The translations under genes and the position numbers were made by a program. The notes below the pieces were generated by a model. The model ran no database searches. It was given only the letters and a program-made list of their open reading frames with translations, and was not told the origin of the DNA. 64,000 bases of DNA from Hermodice carunculata (lineage: Eukaryota > Annelida > Polychaeta > Eunicida > Amphinomidae): positions 85,710,699 through 85,774,698 of the forward strand of contig OZ026622.1 of assembly GCA_964020975.1 (NCBI GenBank). Reading direction: 5' to 3'. How positions within the stretch are numbered: position 1 is the stretch's first letter; every line of letters starts with the position of its first letter. This document shows, in pieces, positions 37,065 through 49,993 of the stretch.

Positions 37065-37154
37065 TGCCCCATTAGGGATAACATTGGGATCACGACTTGT
37101 TGGATTTTCATGTTTTGCAACAACAACTCGTGATCCCGTTATCCCCAATGGGCC
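37065..37154. repeat. foldback repeat, 37-bp arms
   Basis: Left arm 37066-37102 (GCCCCATTAGGGATAACATT and on) pairs with 37119-37154. Differences are a 3-base gap and a few changes. It lies about 200 bp downstream (in transcription) of the CADPS exon at 37358. Confidence 0.8.
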
Positions 37155-37357
37155 ACCCATACTGGTTCTCTACATCACAGGTGTCCACACTTTTTCCAGA
37201 TGTCCCACTCACCAGCATTTTGAGATATCTATTTTACATATTTTTACGCTCTGAAAATATTGAATCTCAATGGATATATCTCCTGATTGAAGTTCAATAA
37301 ATAAATAAACACTCCATTCAACAATATATAGAACACAGAATACTCCTTCAAACTTAC

Positions 37358-37454
37358 CTCAAGAGTAAAATTGAGCACCACGTCCAGTTTGGACAGGGCA
37401 GGTTCACTGTCTTCAGAAACTTCCATTTTGGAGATGGCTGAATTGGGGTGAGCT
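37358..37454 (-). CDS. CADPS: CADPS internal exon: variable linker into the first C2 strand
   Basis: This 97-nt exon has one base completing the Arg codon of the previous exon, then 32 codons. The peptide begins AHPNSAISKMEVSEDSEPA and ends LSKLDVVLNFTLE. The C-terminal part corresponds to the LSKSDVVLSFTLE stretch that leads into the C2 domain of vertebrate CADPS. The N-terminal part is acidic and poorly conserved, as it is in other animals. The acceptor is ctgcttgacag|A and the donor is CTTGAG|gtaagttt, phase 0. The neighbouring exons lie 25.0 kb upstream (62498) and 31.4 kb downstream (6004) in transcription order. An ATG inside the exon is not a start, because the frame is open across the acceptor and the phase fits the upstream exon. 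Confidence 0.93.
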
Positions 37455-38332
37455 CTGTCAAGCAGAAAGAAATTGCCAAGTTAGTCTACAACCTTTGTGG
37501 TTTTAATAATGATACCTGTATGTAATGTACCAAGCACTGATATGTTTAGGAATCATTCCAATATATTGCAGTAAAATCGTGATTTAAAGCCCCTTTCTCA
37601 CATGGAATCTGTCCTAATTAGACATGGCTTTGATAAATGTAAGTCTGGCTCTGAAATATTTAAGTCTGTCTGTGACCTATTTAAGTGTGACTGTGACCCA
37701 GTTAAGTCTGACCGTACAAGGGAGTCAAAATGGGGCCCTTTGGTTTTCATAGTGATGCCCTCTAGTGCCTGAACAAGAAACGATTAGCTCTTTCATTGCC
37801 AATCTTGACAAAAAAATTAATGCGCTCTGTATTAATAAAAATATAGCAGATTTATACTCTTTGTTTGCCAACCTTTCAAATCTACAGTTGGAAAGACCAC
37901 AGAATGGCCCAGGGCCAGAATCTGCCTAGCATTCCTTTGGTGTATTGAACCAAAGCACATTCATGGAAGCTGTTGATTGTGCAGAGGTGGACTGAAAGTG
38001 TTTCAAACATACTCATGTGGGCCCAGTTTTTCACCACAGCTTCCTTGGGATAAAAGATGATCATCATAGCACTAAGTAATTCCAATTGGATCGCCCTTGT
38101 TGTTCAATACAACAGGTCCCAACTCTCCTGTACCAGTCTGGACTTTACAATTCCCATACTATCGACAAGCCCTGCATATTCGCAATATTTTTTCCTCCGT
38201 ATTAGTTACTTATGACTGTCTATAACATACAGTAGACTGAAGAACATGCCTATGGGTCACATCATATTTTGATAACATCACTCAGGTCTGCAATTCGTTT
38301 CCTGGTTTTTGATCCACAGAGGTGATCAAAAG

Positions 38333-38515
38333 TACAGTGAAACCTGTTTTGAGAGACCACCCCTAGGCCAGGCTAAAAGTGGTCACATAAGGCAGGTGGT
38401 CTTTCAACGGAGATGCAATAACATGGGAAAGATAGCAAAAGGGACTTTGGAAATATGGTCTTAAAAGACAGGTGGTCTTTCATTACAATGGTCTCTCAAA
38501 ACAGGTTTCACTGTA
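38333..38515. mobile_element. TACAGTGAAACC-type MITE, best copy, 183 bp
   Basis: The left end is TACAGTGAAACCTGTTTTGA then GAGACCAC. The right end is the reverse complement of the first 27 bases. The interior has CAGGTGGTCTTTCA twice, so the TIR is followed by sub-repeats. No coding capacity. Confidence 0.85.
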
Positions 38516-38722
38516 TAACACAAAAAAGCCAAAGATTAAACCTTGATTGCTACAAGACCCCACATCTACTGTTGACATCAAGAGTAAAGACTTATCTTCC
38601 CCATGTATCACTTTACTGAAGTTATTACGTACTGGTTTTGTAGGCATATATATGTGCTAAAAAATTACATGGATCCTTTGAAATGTTCAGTACCAATGAA
38701 AAAGTTGAGCTGCTTTGCTTAC

Positions 38723-38963
38723 TTGACCCTTTCCCCCTTGAATTAAGACTGAGTCAACAGCTTTCCTTGGCATGGGTTGGGCACTTAGTGCCCAACCCAT
38801 GCCAAGGAAAGCTGTTGACCTGGGGCATGTGATCTTGATAAAGTCTCATGTACATTACGCAGTCAAATTGTTTTTCATAACTGTTGAAATTAGTTGAAAA
38901 CACTGAAGCAGACGACATTTGACCACCAGCCGGTTTGGGCCGGCTTGAGGGGGAAAGGGTTAA
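38723..38963. mobile_element. TTAA-type MITE, best copy 9, perfect hairpin
   Basis: The left end is TTGACCCTTTCCCCCTTGAA. The right end in reverse complement is TTAACCCTTTCCCCCTCAAG. The centre 38753-38819 is a perfect hairpin: 32-bp arms starting GTCAACAGCTTTCCTTGGCA and a 3-nt loop. TTAA flanks and CCC termini suggest a piggyBac-type transposase (inference). Confidence 0.88.
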
Positions 38964-41125
38964 TACACTGCATGTGAAACAAAAGTGTCAAACAAGAGAA
39001 TCTGGCAGCACCTAACAAATAAGTTAAATTGTTATAAATGTCAAGAATAACTTAATGTCATTATGCCAAGTAACATCAGACAACGCTGAAATATGTCGCT
39101 TACATATCATACACACACATATCATGTTTTCAGAGTTTTGACGTCAATCAATGTTTTAATAGTTCTGACCATTCAATACACATTGCACGATATTCCAGAT
39201 GATTAAACAGTGAGGAGACTATAAATACTACAGCACATCAGTCAATCAAACAACCCATTATTGTCAGTGCAATTTATTACTCAAACTGCAGATAAAAGGC
39301 TTACAATGAGTTATCAATAGTTTATTACTGTCTCAGATGGACAATAAAAAATCTCTATGATCTACTTCTATGCTGCAAGATTGATAAAGGCAATTGTTCA
39401 GTGCATAGCGCATGATGAAGGTGAATGATAGTGGAGGTATAACACCAGGATGGGACAATGACCCAGGATATGTCATACACTGGTAAGTTATATGTACAAA
39501 TGATAGACACAAAGTATGGTACGTGTTACATGCAATAAATGTATTACCAGTTCAACAAATGATGGCCCTAGAGATTACCACAGAGGGGATGATTGACACT
39601 AACACTGTCCTCACACAGTGGTTCACTCCGCTCAGCAATACAAATGTTTTAACCCATAGACTCAGTGGACATCAGAATAAATGATTATGTATGAGCTAAA
39701 ATATTCAGATAGCTGTCAGTGCAAATTTGATGACAATGATATGTACAGTGACTTCCTCAACACAGTAGAAGTGGGGCAAAGAACATCATCTGAAAGCTAG
39801 ATACCTCAGATCACAAAGCAACCCAAAAAGAGAAGGCCTCCTCCTTCTTAGATTTAGGTTATGGTTTACAAAAGCAGGTCAAGATCACAAGTGGACCAGA
39901 AATATACAATGAAGTCAGCAGTCCAATATGTCAAAATTTCAAATTGCAGGCCCCAGCTATACCTGAGATGAGGTTCTAAGCAGCCTTTAGACACAGGAAA
40001 AAAAACAGAGTGGACTGATTGGAGGAGGCTTTGGACCTTCATCCTCCAGTGGCACATCTTATACCTAAATTCAACAAATGTGTGCCATGAGTTTGGTATT
40101 TATTTGTGGCCAATTTTCTACAATAAGCTGCAAAATAGTTAAAGTTACTGTAATAAACATTCAAAGTGCTCTGAGTACCTCATATCCTTGAAAAGTAAGT
40201 CACGGTAAAAAGCCAAACAGAATATATATTTACCAGTCAACCACGATGACAACATTTTCGAATGCAGGCCCAAACCATAGCTGACATATAGCTCTGCTAC
40301 GGCACTTGCTTGGTGTTTACAATTTTGCGATATAGCTCAAAGTAGCTTTTAGACACACAGAAAAACATGTTCATATTAGAGAAGCAACTGACCTAGAACT
40401 TCAACTTGGAGATAACATATATATAAATTGGGAAATTTGGTTTGCACCAAGCTGGGCTGTCAATTGTGATTAGCTTCTACCTATTAGATCTGCACATCTG
40501 AAGTTACTGTAAAAAACAATAAAATTTCTGTAAGTGGGTCATGCCCTTAAAAAGCAGATCAACTTCACCAATCAAGCAATAAATATAAAATGTATTTAGG
40601 GATGGTTCAACATTATCATCATTTTTTAATCAGTACTTAGGGTACTAAATTTCATTGACACCCCCTCCCCCAAAATTAGTACTTTAAAAACGATGATTTT
40701 CCCCCCCAACAAATCACTTTCAAAATTGCACAAAATAGGCCAAAAATTGACCATCATTTTCCATATTCTGTGAAAGTGTACAGACCCCTTTAAACCCCCC
40801 TCCCCCTTGCGTACTGTAAGTACTAATTAAAAAATGATGAAAACGTTGAACCATCCCTTACAATGTCGCTAATATACAGTGTTCATTTCAAAATTCATAT
40901 CAAAGTCAATCATATTTGTTTTGTTTTTGGCTAAAAGACATATAAACTTTTTATGTGATCAACATTTTCTCTAGTTCATAAGGACCAGTAACAGCACAGA
41001 AGCCACTCTTTTCAACACTTGTGAGAACTGTGTTAGATCCAAACAGCTGGTCCTTTGTCTAGTAGTAAGATGTCTGTCAAGTCAAGACAGAAAACAATGA
41101 AATGCTATCTTCCATATACTGAGAG

Positions 41126-41441
<316 letters not shown>

Positions 41442-41689
41442 TTTTATTCCGGGGGGTGGGGGGGGGGGGGGGGATGTACTCTGATGCACATAGGGTGGCT
41501 TGGCAGGGGTAGACCAAGAGGAATCAAGATGAATGAGCTCAGTTACTCTCAGGACCAGGCACCAGCAGCTTGCCACTTTGTAAGTTGACATACAACAGAG
41601 TAATTTTGTAACTCAAGCCTTTCAAATATACGTGCCTTGTGACTGTATCGGTGGAGCATTTGGAATGTATTAGTTAAATCTGGAGTTTC

Positions 41690-41840
41690 AACATATCTCA
41701 CATGGGAAAATCTTAGACCCTGGCCAGTGGTATGGGCTTTGACTCACATGCAATAAGGTCGATGGTTGCAACCCATAGTGGGCATCTGTGAGGAAAAGAT
41801 CTTGGTCATCATTGCAAAGAATTTCGATCTGATACAGAAT
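41690..41840 (+). mobile_element. possible tRNA-derived SINE head
   Basis: CCTGGCCAGTGGTATGGGC resembles a tRNA box A region. About 35 bases later GGTTGCAACCC resembles box B. Spacing fits an internal Pol III promoter. No 3' tail or target duplication is resolved. Confidence 0.3.
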
Positions 41841-42810
41841 TTGGGATGAAAATTGAAATCAACTTCTCTGATCCCAAATTATTAAATCCTGGGTCCAACA
41901 GCATATTAATAATTCTAGTGGGAACCAGTCTCTGTTTCTAAGGCTGTTGCATAAACCTCATGATTAACATTTTAGGATTATGGCTTACCATTAATTTGAT
42001 CAGATTTTGATCCAGATTTAAAGATAAAGTACTGGATAAAATTAAGATTATTCTAATTACATGGAAATGTTAAGCACAAAGCTCATACTATAGTCAAGAA
42101 CACACACTAGCAAATCCTGGAAGTTTTGACAAAATATTTGGGAGTGGATTAAGTAGGTCAGGGCCAAAAACACATTGGTTTAATTTTAGGATCAGCTCAT
42201 GTTATTCATAAATTTGGCCATTGGAGCTTTTAGAGACTTTGATGCTTTAAAATTCAATTTGAAATTTAAATTCATGACTAACCAAAGTTGTAACTCGAGA
42301 AATTATGTTAGTGATTCAACAAAGCTGTTGATGAAGAACCAATTCATTACAGACTATGTCATGTGAAATTGACATCACATTTACAATTTTCATGCATATG
42401 TGCAGAGATGCCAAGTGGGAAGCATTCCATGTAGGGAGATCTCCCTAGTTGGGAGTGACTGGAGTAGGGCGATATTACGCGCGGCGGAGAGTGTGGGAGA
42501 GGGTGTCCCCTTCCCACACAGGGCGTCAAAAAATGTTTAAAAAACATTGCAAAATGATGCCATTTCCTGCATTTTGAGCATAAAATACCTAGTTGAGGGT
42601 ACCTCCTTGAACCACTATTTTAGTAAATAAATAGACCAAAAAAGGCACTTTTGTTTCAGATATATCCCTGAGCTGACATCTTTTAATGATTGTACATGTA
42701 CACTTCATGTCTGGTATCACAGTAACCCTTGGTTGCTGCCCTTCCATTATGTGAATCTGTATGTGGTCAACAGAAGTGAGAATATCCATACAACAGCATC
42801 TGTTAACAGG

Positions 42811-42993
42811 TTAAACCTTTCCCCCTTAAACCGGCCAAAACCGGCTGGTGATCAAATGTCGTCTGTTTCAGTGTTTTCAAATTACTTCAACAGTTATGAA
42901 AAACAATTTGACTGAGAAATGTACATGAGACTTATCAAGATCACGTCAAGGAAAGCTGTTGACTCAGTCTTAATTCAAGGGGGAAAAGGTTAA
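42811..42993. mobile_element. TTAA-type MITE, copy 10, inverted orientation
   Basis: TTAAACCTTTCCCCCTTAAA at the left and CAAGGGGGAAAAGGTTAA at the right. Contains CGTCAAGGAAAGCTGTTGACTCAG, one hairpin arm only. The other arm is deleted. Orientation is opposite to 38723-38963. Confidence 0.8.
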
Positions 42994-44886
42994 TGACAGT
43001 TATTAAATGCCCACAAGTTTGAACCCATTTTTTTCAAAATTCACATGTTCTGAATTATGTGCTTTTTATTTTAGTCACCATCTGGTATTGTCGGCAGCTT
43101 TTAATTCCATGTTGGGAGGTTGGGAGCACTGGTCAAATTTGCTACAAAATCGTAAGATCTCCTGACATGTTAGGAGGTTTGGCAGCTCTGTATGTGACTC
43201 ATACATTTCAAATTTATTTAAGGTGATTAATCAACCGATTATAAAGGCTGGCTTTGCACAAATTTTGTTAATTTTCATGGATCTTATGAAAATTCAGTCG
43301 CAACTGAGTTAAGGTAAATATAGATACACAAATCACAGTTTGTGGAGACATGCATGTTCAATGATGCCTGAAAGATGGCTTCACTTTGTAGAAGCCAAGA
43401 ACATGCAGGCTGGTTCCCTGCCACCTCCAGCTCACTAGATGGTGCTAATCTGTTGCACAGAAAGATACAAACACAGAGGCAGCACGGGGTAGGTCTGCAA
43501 ACCTATTTTGCTACATTTGTTAAATAACTCGTAAACAGGACAGTACATTGGTGTATGTCAAGCATTGCAGTTATTTTTCAAGCCTCATTACTTGCAGTCA
43601 TATATGCAAATCAACAGTGAGCTAATTTTATGGCCTTTTTTCTTCTTTTTTTTTTTTTAAAGCAGCTTCCTTCTTGCTCACGCAAACAAATATATGTTCT
43701 ACAAAGTGTTATGCATGTGATAAAATCACCATATGCATCGAACACCTTTCAACCTACCAATAGTCTCCATATGCAGTCATTAAGAACATAACAGATGTCA
43801 ATTCGCTTAGATCTACATGTATAACTTGACAAACACTGTCGGTAGGACCCCTATTCAGTGGAAACCCTGAAATGCATGCACATGGAAGGGAACTACCCAT
43901 CCGCGAGTCACATTCAGCCAGATCCTGGGCATTGCAATAGGCAGTTTGTGAATATAATGCAGGAATTCAAAGCTTGCCAGCTTCTGATTAATTGCCTAAA
44001 ATCCATGTTCTATCCCAAACATTGGACACTCAGAGCTGGCTGGCTAATGACCGCACCGCCCTGGCCACACTGCCACCAATGGGTTAATGCAGTTCATGCT
44101 GGCTAGAATTCAGTTTGTAGTTATAGACAGGCTGTTTGGATCTCCAGTGCTAAATTGATTACTTTATTTTTTGTACTGCCACCACACCAGATTACACCAA
44201 TAAATAAATTCAATACAACTAGCCAGTTTTATCCATGGTGCAGGTTGGTGTGGAGTTTTGGTTCTTGGTTGTTGTTTTTTTTTTCTCTCTCTGATGAGGA
44301 AAATAAACAAACGCAGCACTGGGCCAGATAATACAGTTATGTGACACATCAGGACATGGGATCCTCCTCCTCATCAATGTCTCAGGCCTCAACTGGCTGC
44401 TTGCTTATACATGTAAAAGTATGGATTCACTGCACTCCAATACTCAGAATCACACACACTATCTGTATTTGGCCTGTGTTTCTCTGTTTTCTCTCATTAC
44501 TAATGAAAGTGGACACTGTCAACCTGGTATTATTTGCACCAGAATCATACGGGGGGGGGGGGGGGGGGGGAGGAGAGAGAGATTTTTTATAAATCAACAT
44601 TGACTGCAGAATTTGCCTTCCACCACTCACTGTCGTGCTGCTTTCTCTGTAATTCCTCTGTCTGCACAAACATTTACCTCTGACACATACATCACAGGCA
44701 AACATAATGGTTTTGCCTTCCATAAAAGTTTGTCCACAGTGATTTTCACCTTCGATAGCCTATCATATAAAAAACTTTAGTACATAAATATTCACACAGC
44801 ATAATAATTGTAATCCATTTTATCTGGATACAGTTTTATTTCAATGCAAAATACTTCAAAGGGAAACATTACAACAGTGGTAACTC

Positions 44887-45143
44887 TTAACCCTTCCAGT
44901 ACCACCTGTGACTAAAGTCAAACTACTTTTTAAAACAAACTGGCCTGATTTATGATTAAGGTGTCAGATTCATGTTACATGTAAAAAGACCTTTCATTTA
45001 AGTACCAGCATGCCTATAGTTACATACAATATTAGCCCAGATCAACAGCTTTGCTTGTCATGTTTTGCACCCAAAGCACTGCACCCAAAGCATGCCGAGG
45101 AAAGCTGTTGACTCAGTCCAAAATGTGGCACTGAAACAGTTAA
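44887..45143. mobile_element. TTAA-type MITE, copy 11
   Basis: The left end is TTAACCCTTCCAGTACCACC. The right end in reverse complement is TTAACTGTTTCAGTGCCACA. The hairpin ATCAACAGCTTTGCTTGTCA ... TGCCGAGGAAAGCTGTTGACTC is intact. Confidence 0.82.
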
Positions 45144-45906
45144 AATTATAAGACCTTCCGTCAAGACAGGCCTGACTCCTGTACAACACTTCACGGCAGT
45201 AAGTATAACATTTTTATAAAATTTGTCCCACACTAATGCACACTACACACTTCTGATGTGGCAACCCCTGTAGCTCATTAGGTATGGCTTTATAAGAGGG
45301 GCACAACTGTTATTGAAATTGGACAAGACACACAGCTTGTCCAATACCGAGCAAGTATATTTCCGGCATGCATATAGAGTTATCTGTTTATCTCACAGAA
45401 TATAATTCAATGTCAGCACCAGCATATTGAGGAAACATTCTGTTACATAAAGCAATCTGGAAGCTCCTCTCAGGTTCAGGAGATTATCTGACAATATGAG
45501 GATGATCAAATTGATGTGGAGACCTTTTGTTGCTGGGTCAGGAACATTGATAGACCTTGTCAAAGTCTTCAGTGTGTCTAATTCAATACTGGAAAAGTGA
45601 ACCAATTTTCAAGCCAGTCAGACATACAACAGGTAACAGCCTTGAAACACAACAGTCTGTATGTCACTTTCTTTTGTAAAATTACAAACTGGCTTCACAT
45701 CATTTTTTGCCCCTCTTGAAGTTGATTTGCCCTTGTATGGCCATATATAGTCCAAGTGCCAGCATAACCAAGAAGACTTATTAGTGTTCACATTAACATC
45801 TCTACAACCTTTTGTGTGCATGTATGTATGTCTCATTCAGTATAACTTATATTTTACCATTCCAGACATTTTCTAAAAATGTGTGTGGATCGATCAGTCG
45901 ATCAAT

Positions 45907-45917
45907 CGAGAGAGAGA

Positions 45918-45985
<68 letters not shown>

Positions 45986-45986
45986 G
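45907..45986. repeat. (GA)n microsatellite with AAAG interruptions
   Basis: GAGA repeats of about 80 bp with several AAAG interruptions. Confidence 0.95.
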
Positions 45987-46789
45987 GAGGTCTCCAATAT
46001 TCTAGGGGTAGCTGTTAATTGGTACAGATATCTGCACACTATCTTTAAAATTCATTTTATACTTCTAGCAAACGTTTTCCTTGCAATCTAAATTAACATC
46101 TGTCTTATCATGACATACTAGATCTTACTTCAAAACTACTTGCCTGAATATTGAACACAATTTAATCAACTGAAATTTAACAGCAATGAGCTGAAAATGT
46201 GCTGCCCCCTACTTGTTCACTTTTGAAACAGGTCAGTGGTAACAAAGTGGCTAACTGCAGTTCCCTTAAAGTTTGCCTAAACATTTTCGTCATCTTCACC
46301 ACACTCCTTTTCAACATCGCCCTCCTTCTCCCAGAAAATGGACTTCCCACCATTCAAAACTGATGACTAGTAAGTTCTGTTGACAACAAGGGAATTCATT
46401 CATGAAAAAAACTGGCCTCTTTCTTCTTCATTTCAAGTGGAAATAAAATGTACAGATCTACAAGAACTATTGAAGTCACAAAATTGGGTGTTTCCAGTCC
46501 CTTTGCAGTATTCAGTGAAACACACCAAGATTGTTTTTGTTTACTTAAATCATTATTTCATTGCAGTATTAAATGTGTACCATGTACTCCCTCCCCTGGT
46601 GTATGATATGTGTATGTATGCTTGTACAATGCTGAAAATGACCAAGCTCCCATAAAACCATTAGTTTTCCTATCCACAAGTTTTGAAATAGTATTCAGAG
46701 AACGGAATACCGTCTGCATCTTTTTTCCCCTCAATTCTGCCTTTTTCCTTTTTTATTTGACACTTTGCAGGTATCATAATATGGTGATG

Positions 46790-47580
46790 AATGCTGTGAT
46801 GAATCCTTCTTGAGATATTATGGTGACACTGTCCACCACTCAGACGGCCTTCAAATAGATACTTCAAAAGTTTCATAATACTTTTAAAAATATAAGCCAA
46901 AGCTGGTTTTACATACGAATGTGGTCCATTATAATTTGCATCTCTGATCTAAATTTGGCGAAGCTGCACTGGATCCTTGTTGAGATATTATGGTAACATC
47001 ATCCCTCTGTGTGCCACTAAGACGGCCTTGAACTAAACACTTTAACATTTCATAAAAAGTTTATAAATACAAAGAGGAAGCTGGTTTTGAATAGAAACCT
47101 GGTCCATCATAAGATGCATCTCTGACAAAAATTTGGTAAAGCTGCAGTCAATATTTGGATATATCATGGTAATGCTGTCAGGCTTGACGCCACTCATACA
47201 GCTTTCAAATAAATACATTAAAAGTTTCATAAAACATTTAAAAATAATCAGAGCTGGTTTTCAATAGGAACCTAGTCCATCATAAAGTTCTTCTGTGACA
47301 AAAATTTGGGAAAGCTATGGTGACTAGTTTTTGAAATATTATGGTAACGTTGCCCCTTGTGTGCCGCTCAGATAGCCTTGAAAGAAATACTTTTAAAGTT
47401 TCATAAAAAGTTTAAAAATAATAAGAGGAAGCTGGTTTTCAATGGAAACCTGGCCCATTATAAGGTGCATCTCTGATAAAAATTTGGTACAGCTACGGGA
47501 ATATTTTTTGAGATATCGCAGTAACGTGGACAAGATGGACAGATGGACAGACAACGCAGGGGACGACAGTACCCCCCAGT
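46790..47580. repeat. tandem-core element, about 175-bp unit, four copies
   Basis: GAGATATTATGGTAACA-type phrases at about 46813, 46981, 47155, 47335 and 47512. Each is followed by GCCACTCAGACGGCCTTGAA, TTTCATAAAAAGTTTAAAAA and GAAGCTGGTTTTCAATAGAA. It ends with GGACAGATGGACAGACAACG and a C-rich end (47567-47578). Resembles the other tandem-core elements, with no clear terminal hairpin. Confidence 0.7.
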
Positions 47581-47639
47581 ATCTTTATGTGCCGAGTGTA
47601 AAAATGGTAGAAAATTACAAGGAGTTCATTGCTGACAGC

Positions 47640-48130
47640 TAAGCAGTATGAATCCACAGAGAGACCACTTTGTAAATCCTCTTTCACCAAAGGAAATATT
47701 GTATTGGTTTATGGATCACTTTATAACTCCTCTTTCATCAAAGGAAGTACTGTATTGGTTTATAGATCACTTTATACTTATCCTCTTTCATCGAATGTAT
47801 TGTATTGTAAACATATTTATGTCCACTGGACTGCCTAATAGTTACATGAGTAGCTGATCTGGAAGCTCTCCAGAATACACACAGACACACAGACACACAA
47901 ATGAAATGAAATCCTCTATTGGTTTTTGGATCGCTTTATATTCCTCCTCTTTAATTATGGGATAAATATGTATTGGTTTATAGACCCCTTTATAACTCCT
48001 CCTTTGTCAGAGGATAAAACTATTGGTTTATGGATCACTTTAAAACTTCTCTTTCATCAGAATGTATTGGTTTATGGATCACTAATCATCCTCTTTCATT
48101 AGAGGATAGAAATGTATTGACTTTCAGATC
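47640..48130. repeat. diverged copies of the 50-bp repeat
   Basis: TATTGGTTTATGGATCACTTTATAACTCC and TCTTTCATCAGAGGA recur at irregular spacing. Continued at 48930-49800. Confidence 0.75.
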
Positions 48131-48159
48131 ATTTATTACTCCTCTGTCATCAGAGGAAA

Positions 48160-48377
48160 AAACAGTGGTCCCCTGCTTGTGAGGCCATCCCAAATGCACC
48201 AGAAATGTGGCCTTATAAAAGGGATGGCCTCTCATCTGGGGGGAAATATGGTGCAAAGGTTACACTTGTTGCATTATGAAGTGGCCTCTCAGGAAGGGGT
48301 GGCCTCTCATCAGGGGTGGCCTCTCAGGAAGGGGTGGCCTCTCATCAGGGGGTCTTTAACCAGGGGACTGCTGTATA
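48160..48377. mobile_element. TACAGTGAAACC-type MITE, diverged, with GGCCTCTCA repeats
   Basis: AACAGTGGTCCCCTGCTTGT at the left and ACCAGGGGACTGCTGTA at the right are inverted. The interior has GGGGTGGCCTCTCATCA or AGGA four times in tandem. It splits the 50-bp repeat field. Confidence 0.7.
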
Positions 48378-48929
48378 ATTATTGACTTTTGCTGCAGTCT
48401 CTCACTGGTTCCATGGTCCTAAAAGAATATCAACCACGGCCTTCACCCTCAGTCAATATTCCTCTTTGAGGTCCACAGATCAAACTAGTGATAAATTGAA
48501 TCAAAAATCCATAACTGAATTATTTCATAAGATACATTAAAAGAAGCCCATGGGTCTAATGCTCTGCTGAAATATAATCTGATGACCATCACCAAATAAT
48601 CATTTCCTGAAAAGCATTCCTTCCATGCCCTTGAGAGATTAATGGTCATTCATGTCATGCAATATCAAACTTCCACATGATATTTATGGCACATCTGGTA
48701 TGATTCGCCTTACTCTTTCATCAAGATATATATGGAATTAAGTGTCCTTTTCTTAGGTGCTTAATGACCTTGAAAAATAGGTTAAGGTCACACAATTTAC
48801 TGGGTCATGGCGACCCAAAAAGTGCCCAGTCAAGTCATGAGGCATTTTATGCTCTGTCATGTGGTTTATTTGAAACTGTATTTGACTCAATCAGAATACA
48901 ACAAATGTCAAAACTACTTTAGTCGTGAA

Positions 48930-49800
48930 ATAAATTGGTTTGTAGACCACTTTTTAACACCTTTTATCAAAGGATAAAACTGTATTCATTTGTGGACCAC
49001 TTTATTCAACCTCTTTCACCCAAGAATCTGTGCTGGTTTATGAACCAATTTACAACTGGTTTTCATCAGAGGATAGGGCAGCATTGGTTTATGGACCACT
49101 ATATTAACTCTTTAATCAAAGGATAAAACTGTATTGATTTATGGACCACTTTTATCAACTCTTTCATCAGAGGATAGGACAGCATTGGTTTATGGACCAC
49201 TTCATTAACTCTTTCATCAGAGGATAGGACAGCATTGGTTTATGGACCACTTCATTAACTCTTTCATCAGAGGATAGGGCAGCATTGGTTTATGGACCAC
49301 TTTATTAACTCTTTCATCAAAGGATAAAGCTGTATTGATTTATAGACCACTTTATTAACTCTTTCATCAAAAGATAGGGCAGCATTGGTTTATGGACCAC
49401 TTTATTAACTCTTTCATCAAAGGATAGGGCAGCATTGGTTTGTGGACCACTTCATTAACTCTTTCATCAAAGGATAAAACTGTATTGATTTATGGACCAC
49501 TTCACAAACTCCTATTTCATCTATGGGTCAATCCCTATTGGTTTATGGACTACTTTATTCATCCTTTATCATCAGACGATAGAACTGTATTGGTTTATGG
49601 ACCACTTTATAACTCTTCTTTCATGGGAGGATAAAACTGTATTTGTTTATGAACCACTTTATCAATCTTTTTTCACCAAAGAATAAATATATATTGGTTT
49701 ATGGACCACTGTATAACTTTTTTTCATCAGAGAATAAAACTTTATTGGTTTATGGACTACTTTATAACTTTTCTTTCATCGGAGGATAAAATTCTTGATT
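48930..49800. repeat. 50-bp minisatellite, about 16 copies
   Basis: Unit ATTGGTTTATGGACCACTT, then CATTAACTCTTTCATCAGAG and GATAGGACAGC. The most regular part is 49140-49490 at exactly 50 bp, with diverged copies on both sides. Confidence 0.92.
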
Positions 49801-49993
49801 TACGTACAAGACCACTCTCCTGGTATTACACATAAGCATTGTGTATTGGACCACAAATTCTACCCACAAATTTCTTTGAGTGACCAGATGTAGATTTTTC
49901 AAAACATACACATATTTTCATGACAATACAGTGTTTCCAGCAACCAGGTGTAGAAGGATGCCTATCATAACAAGTAGCCGCTGACGCTGGCCA

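Larger units (their letters stand above)
6005..37357 (-). other. CADPS intron, 31.4 kb
   Basis: Intron between the two C2-region exons, with donor gtaagtttg at 37357 and acceptor ttgcag ending at 6005. Its content is listed in separate entries: MITEs, minisatellites, hairpin-ended tandem-core elements and the hammerhead insertion. Stretches with nothing nameable include 6620-7740, 13340-14980, 15230-16010, 18860-20330, 21000-22200, 22430-23080, 23680-24540, 26500-28190, 31110-32600, 32840-34760, 34840-35035 and 36450-37060, apart from short homopolymer runs. Confidence 0.9.

Noticed and set aside
45255-45300. tRNA-like word TGTAGCTCATTAGGTATGGC
   Set aside because: Box A-like only. No box B and no cloverleaf follows.
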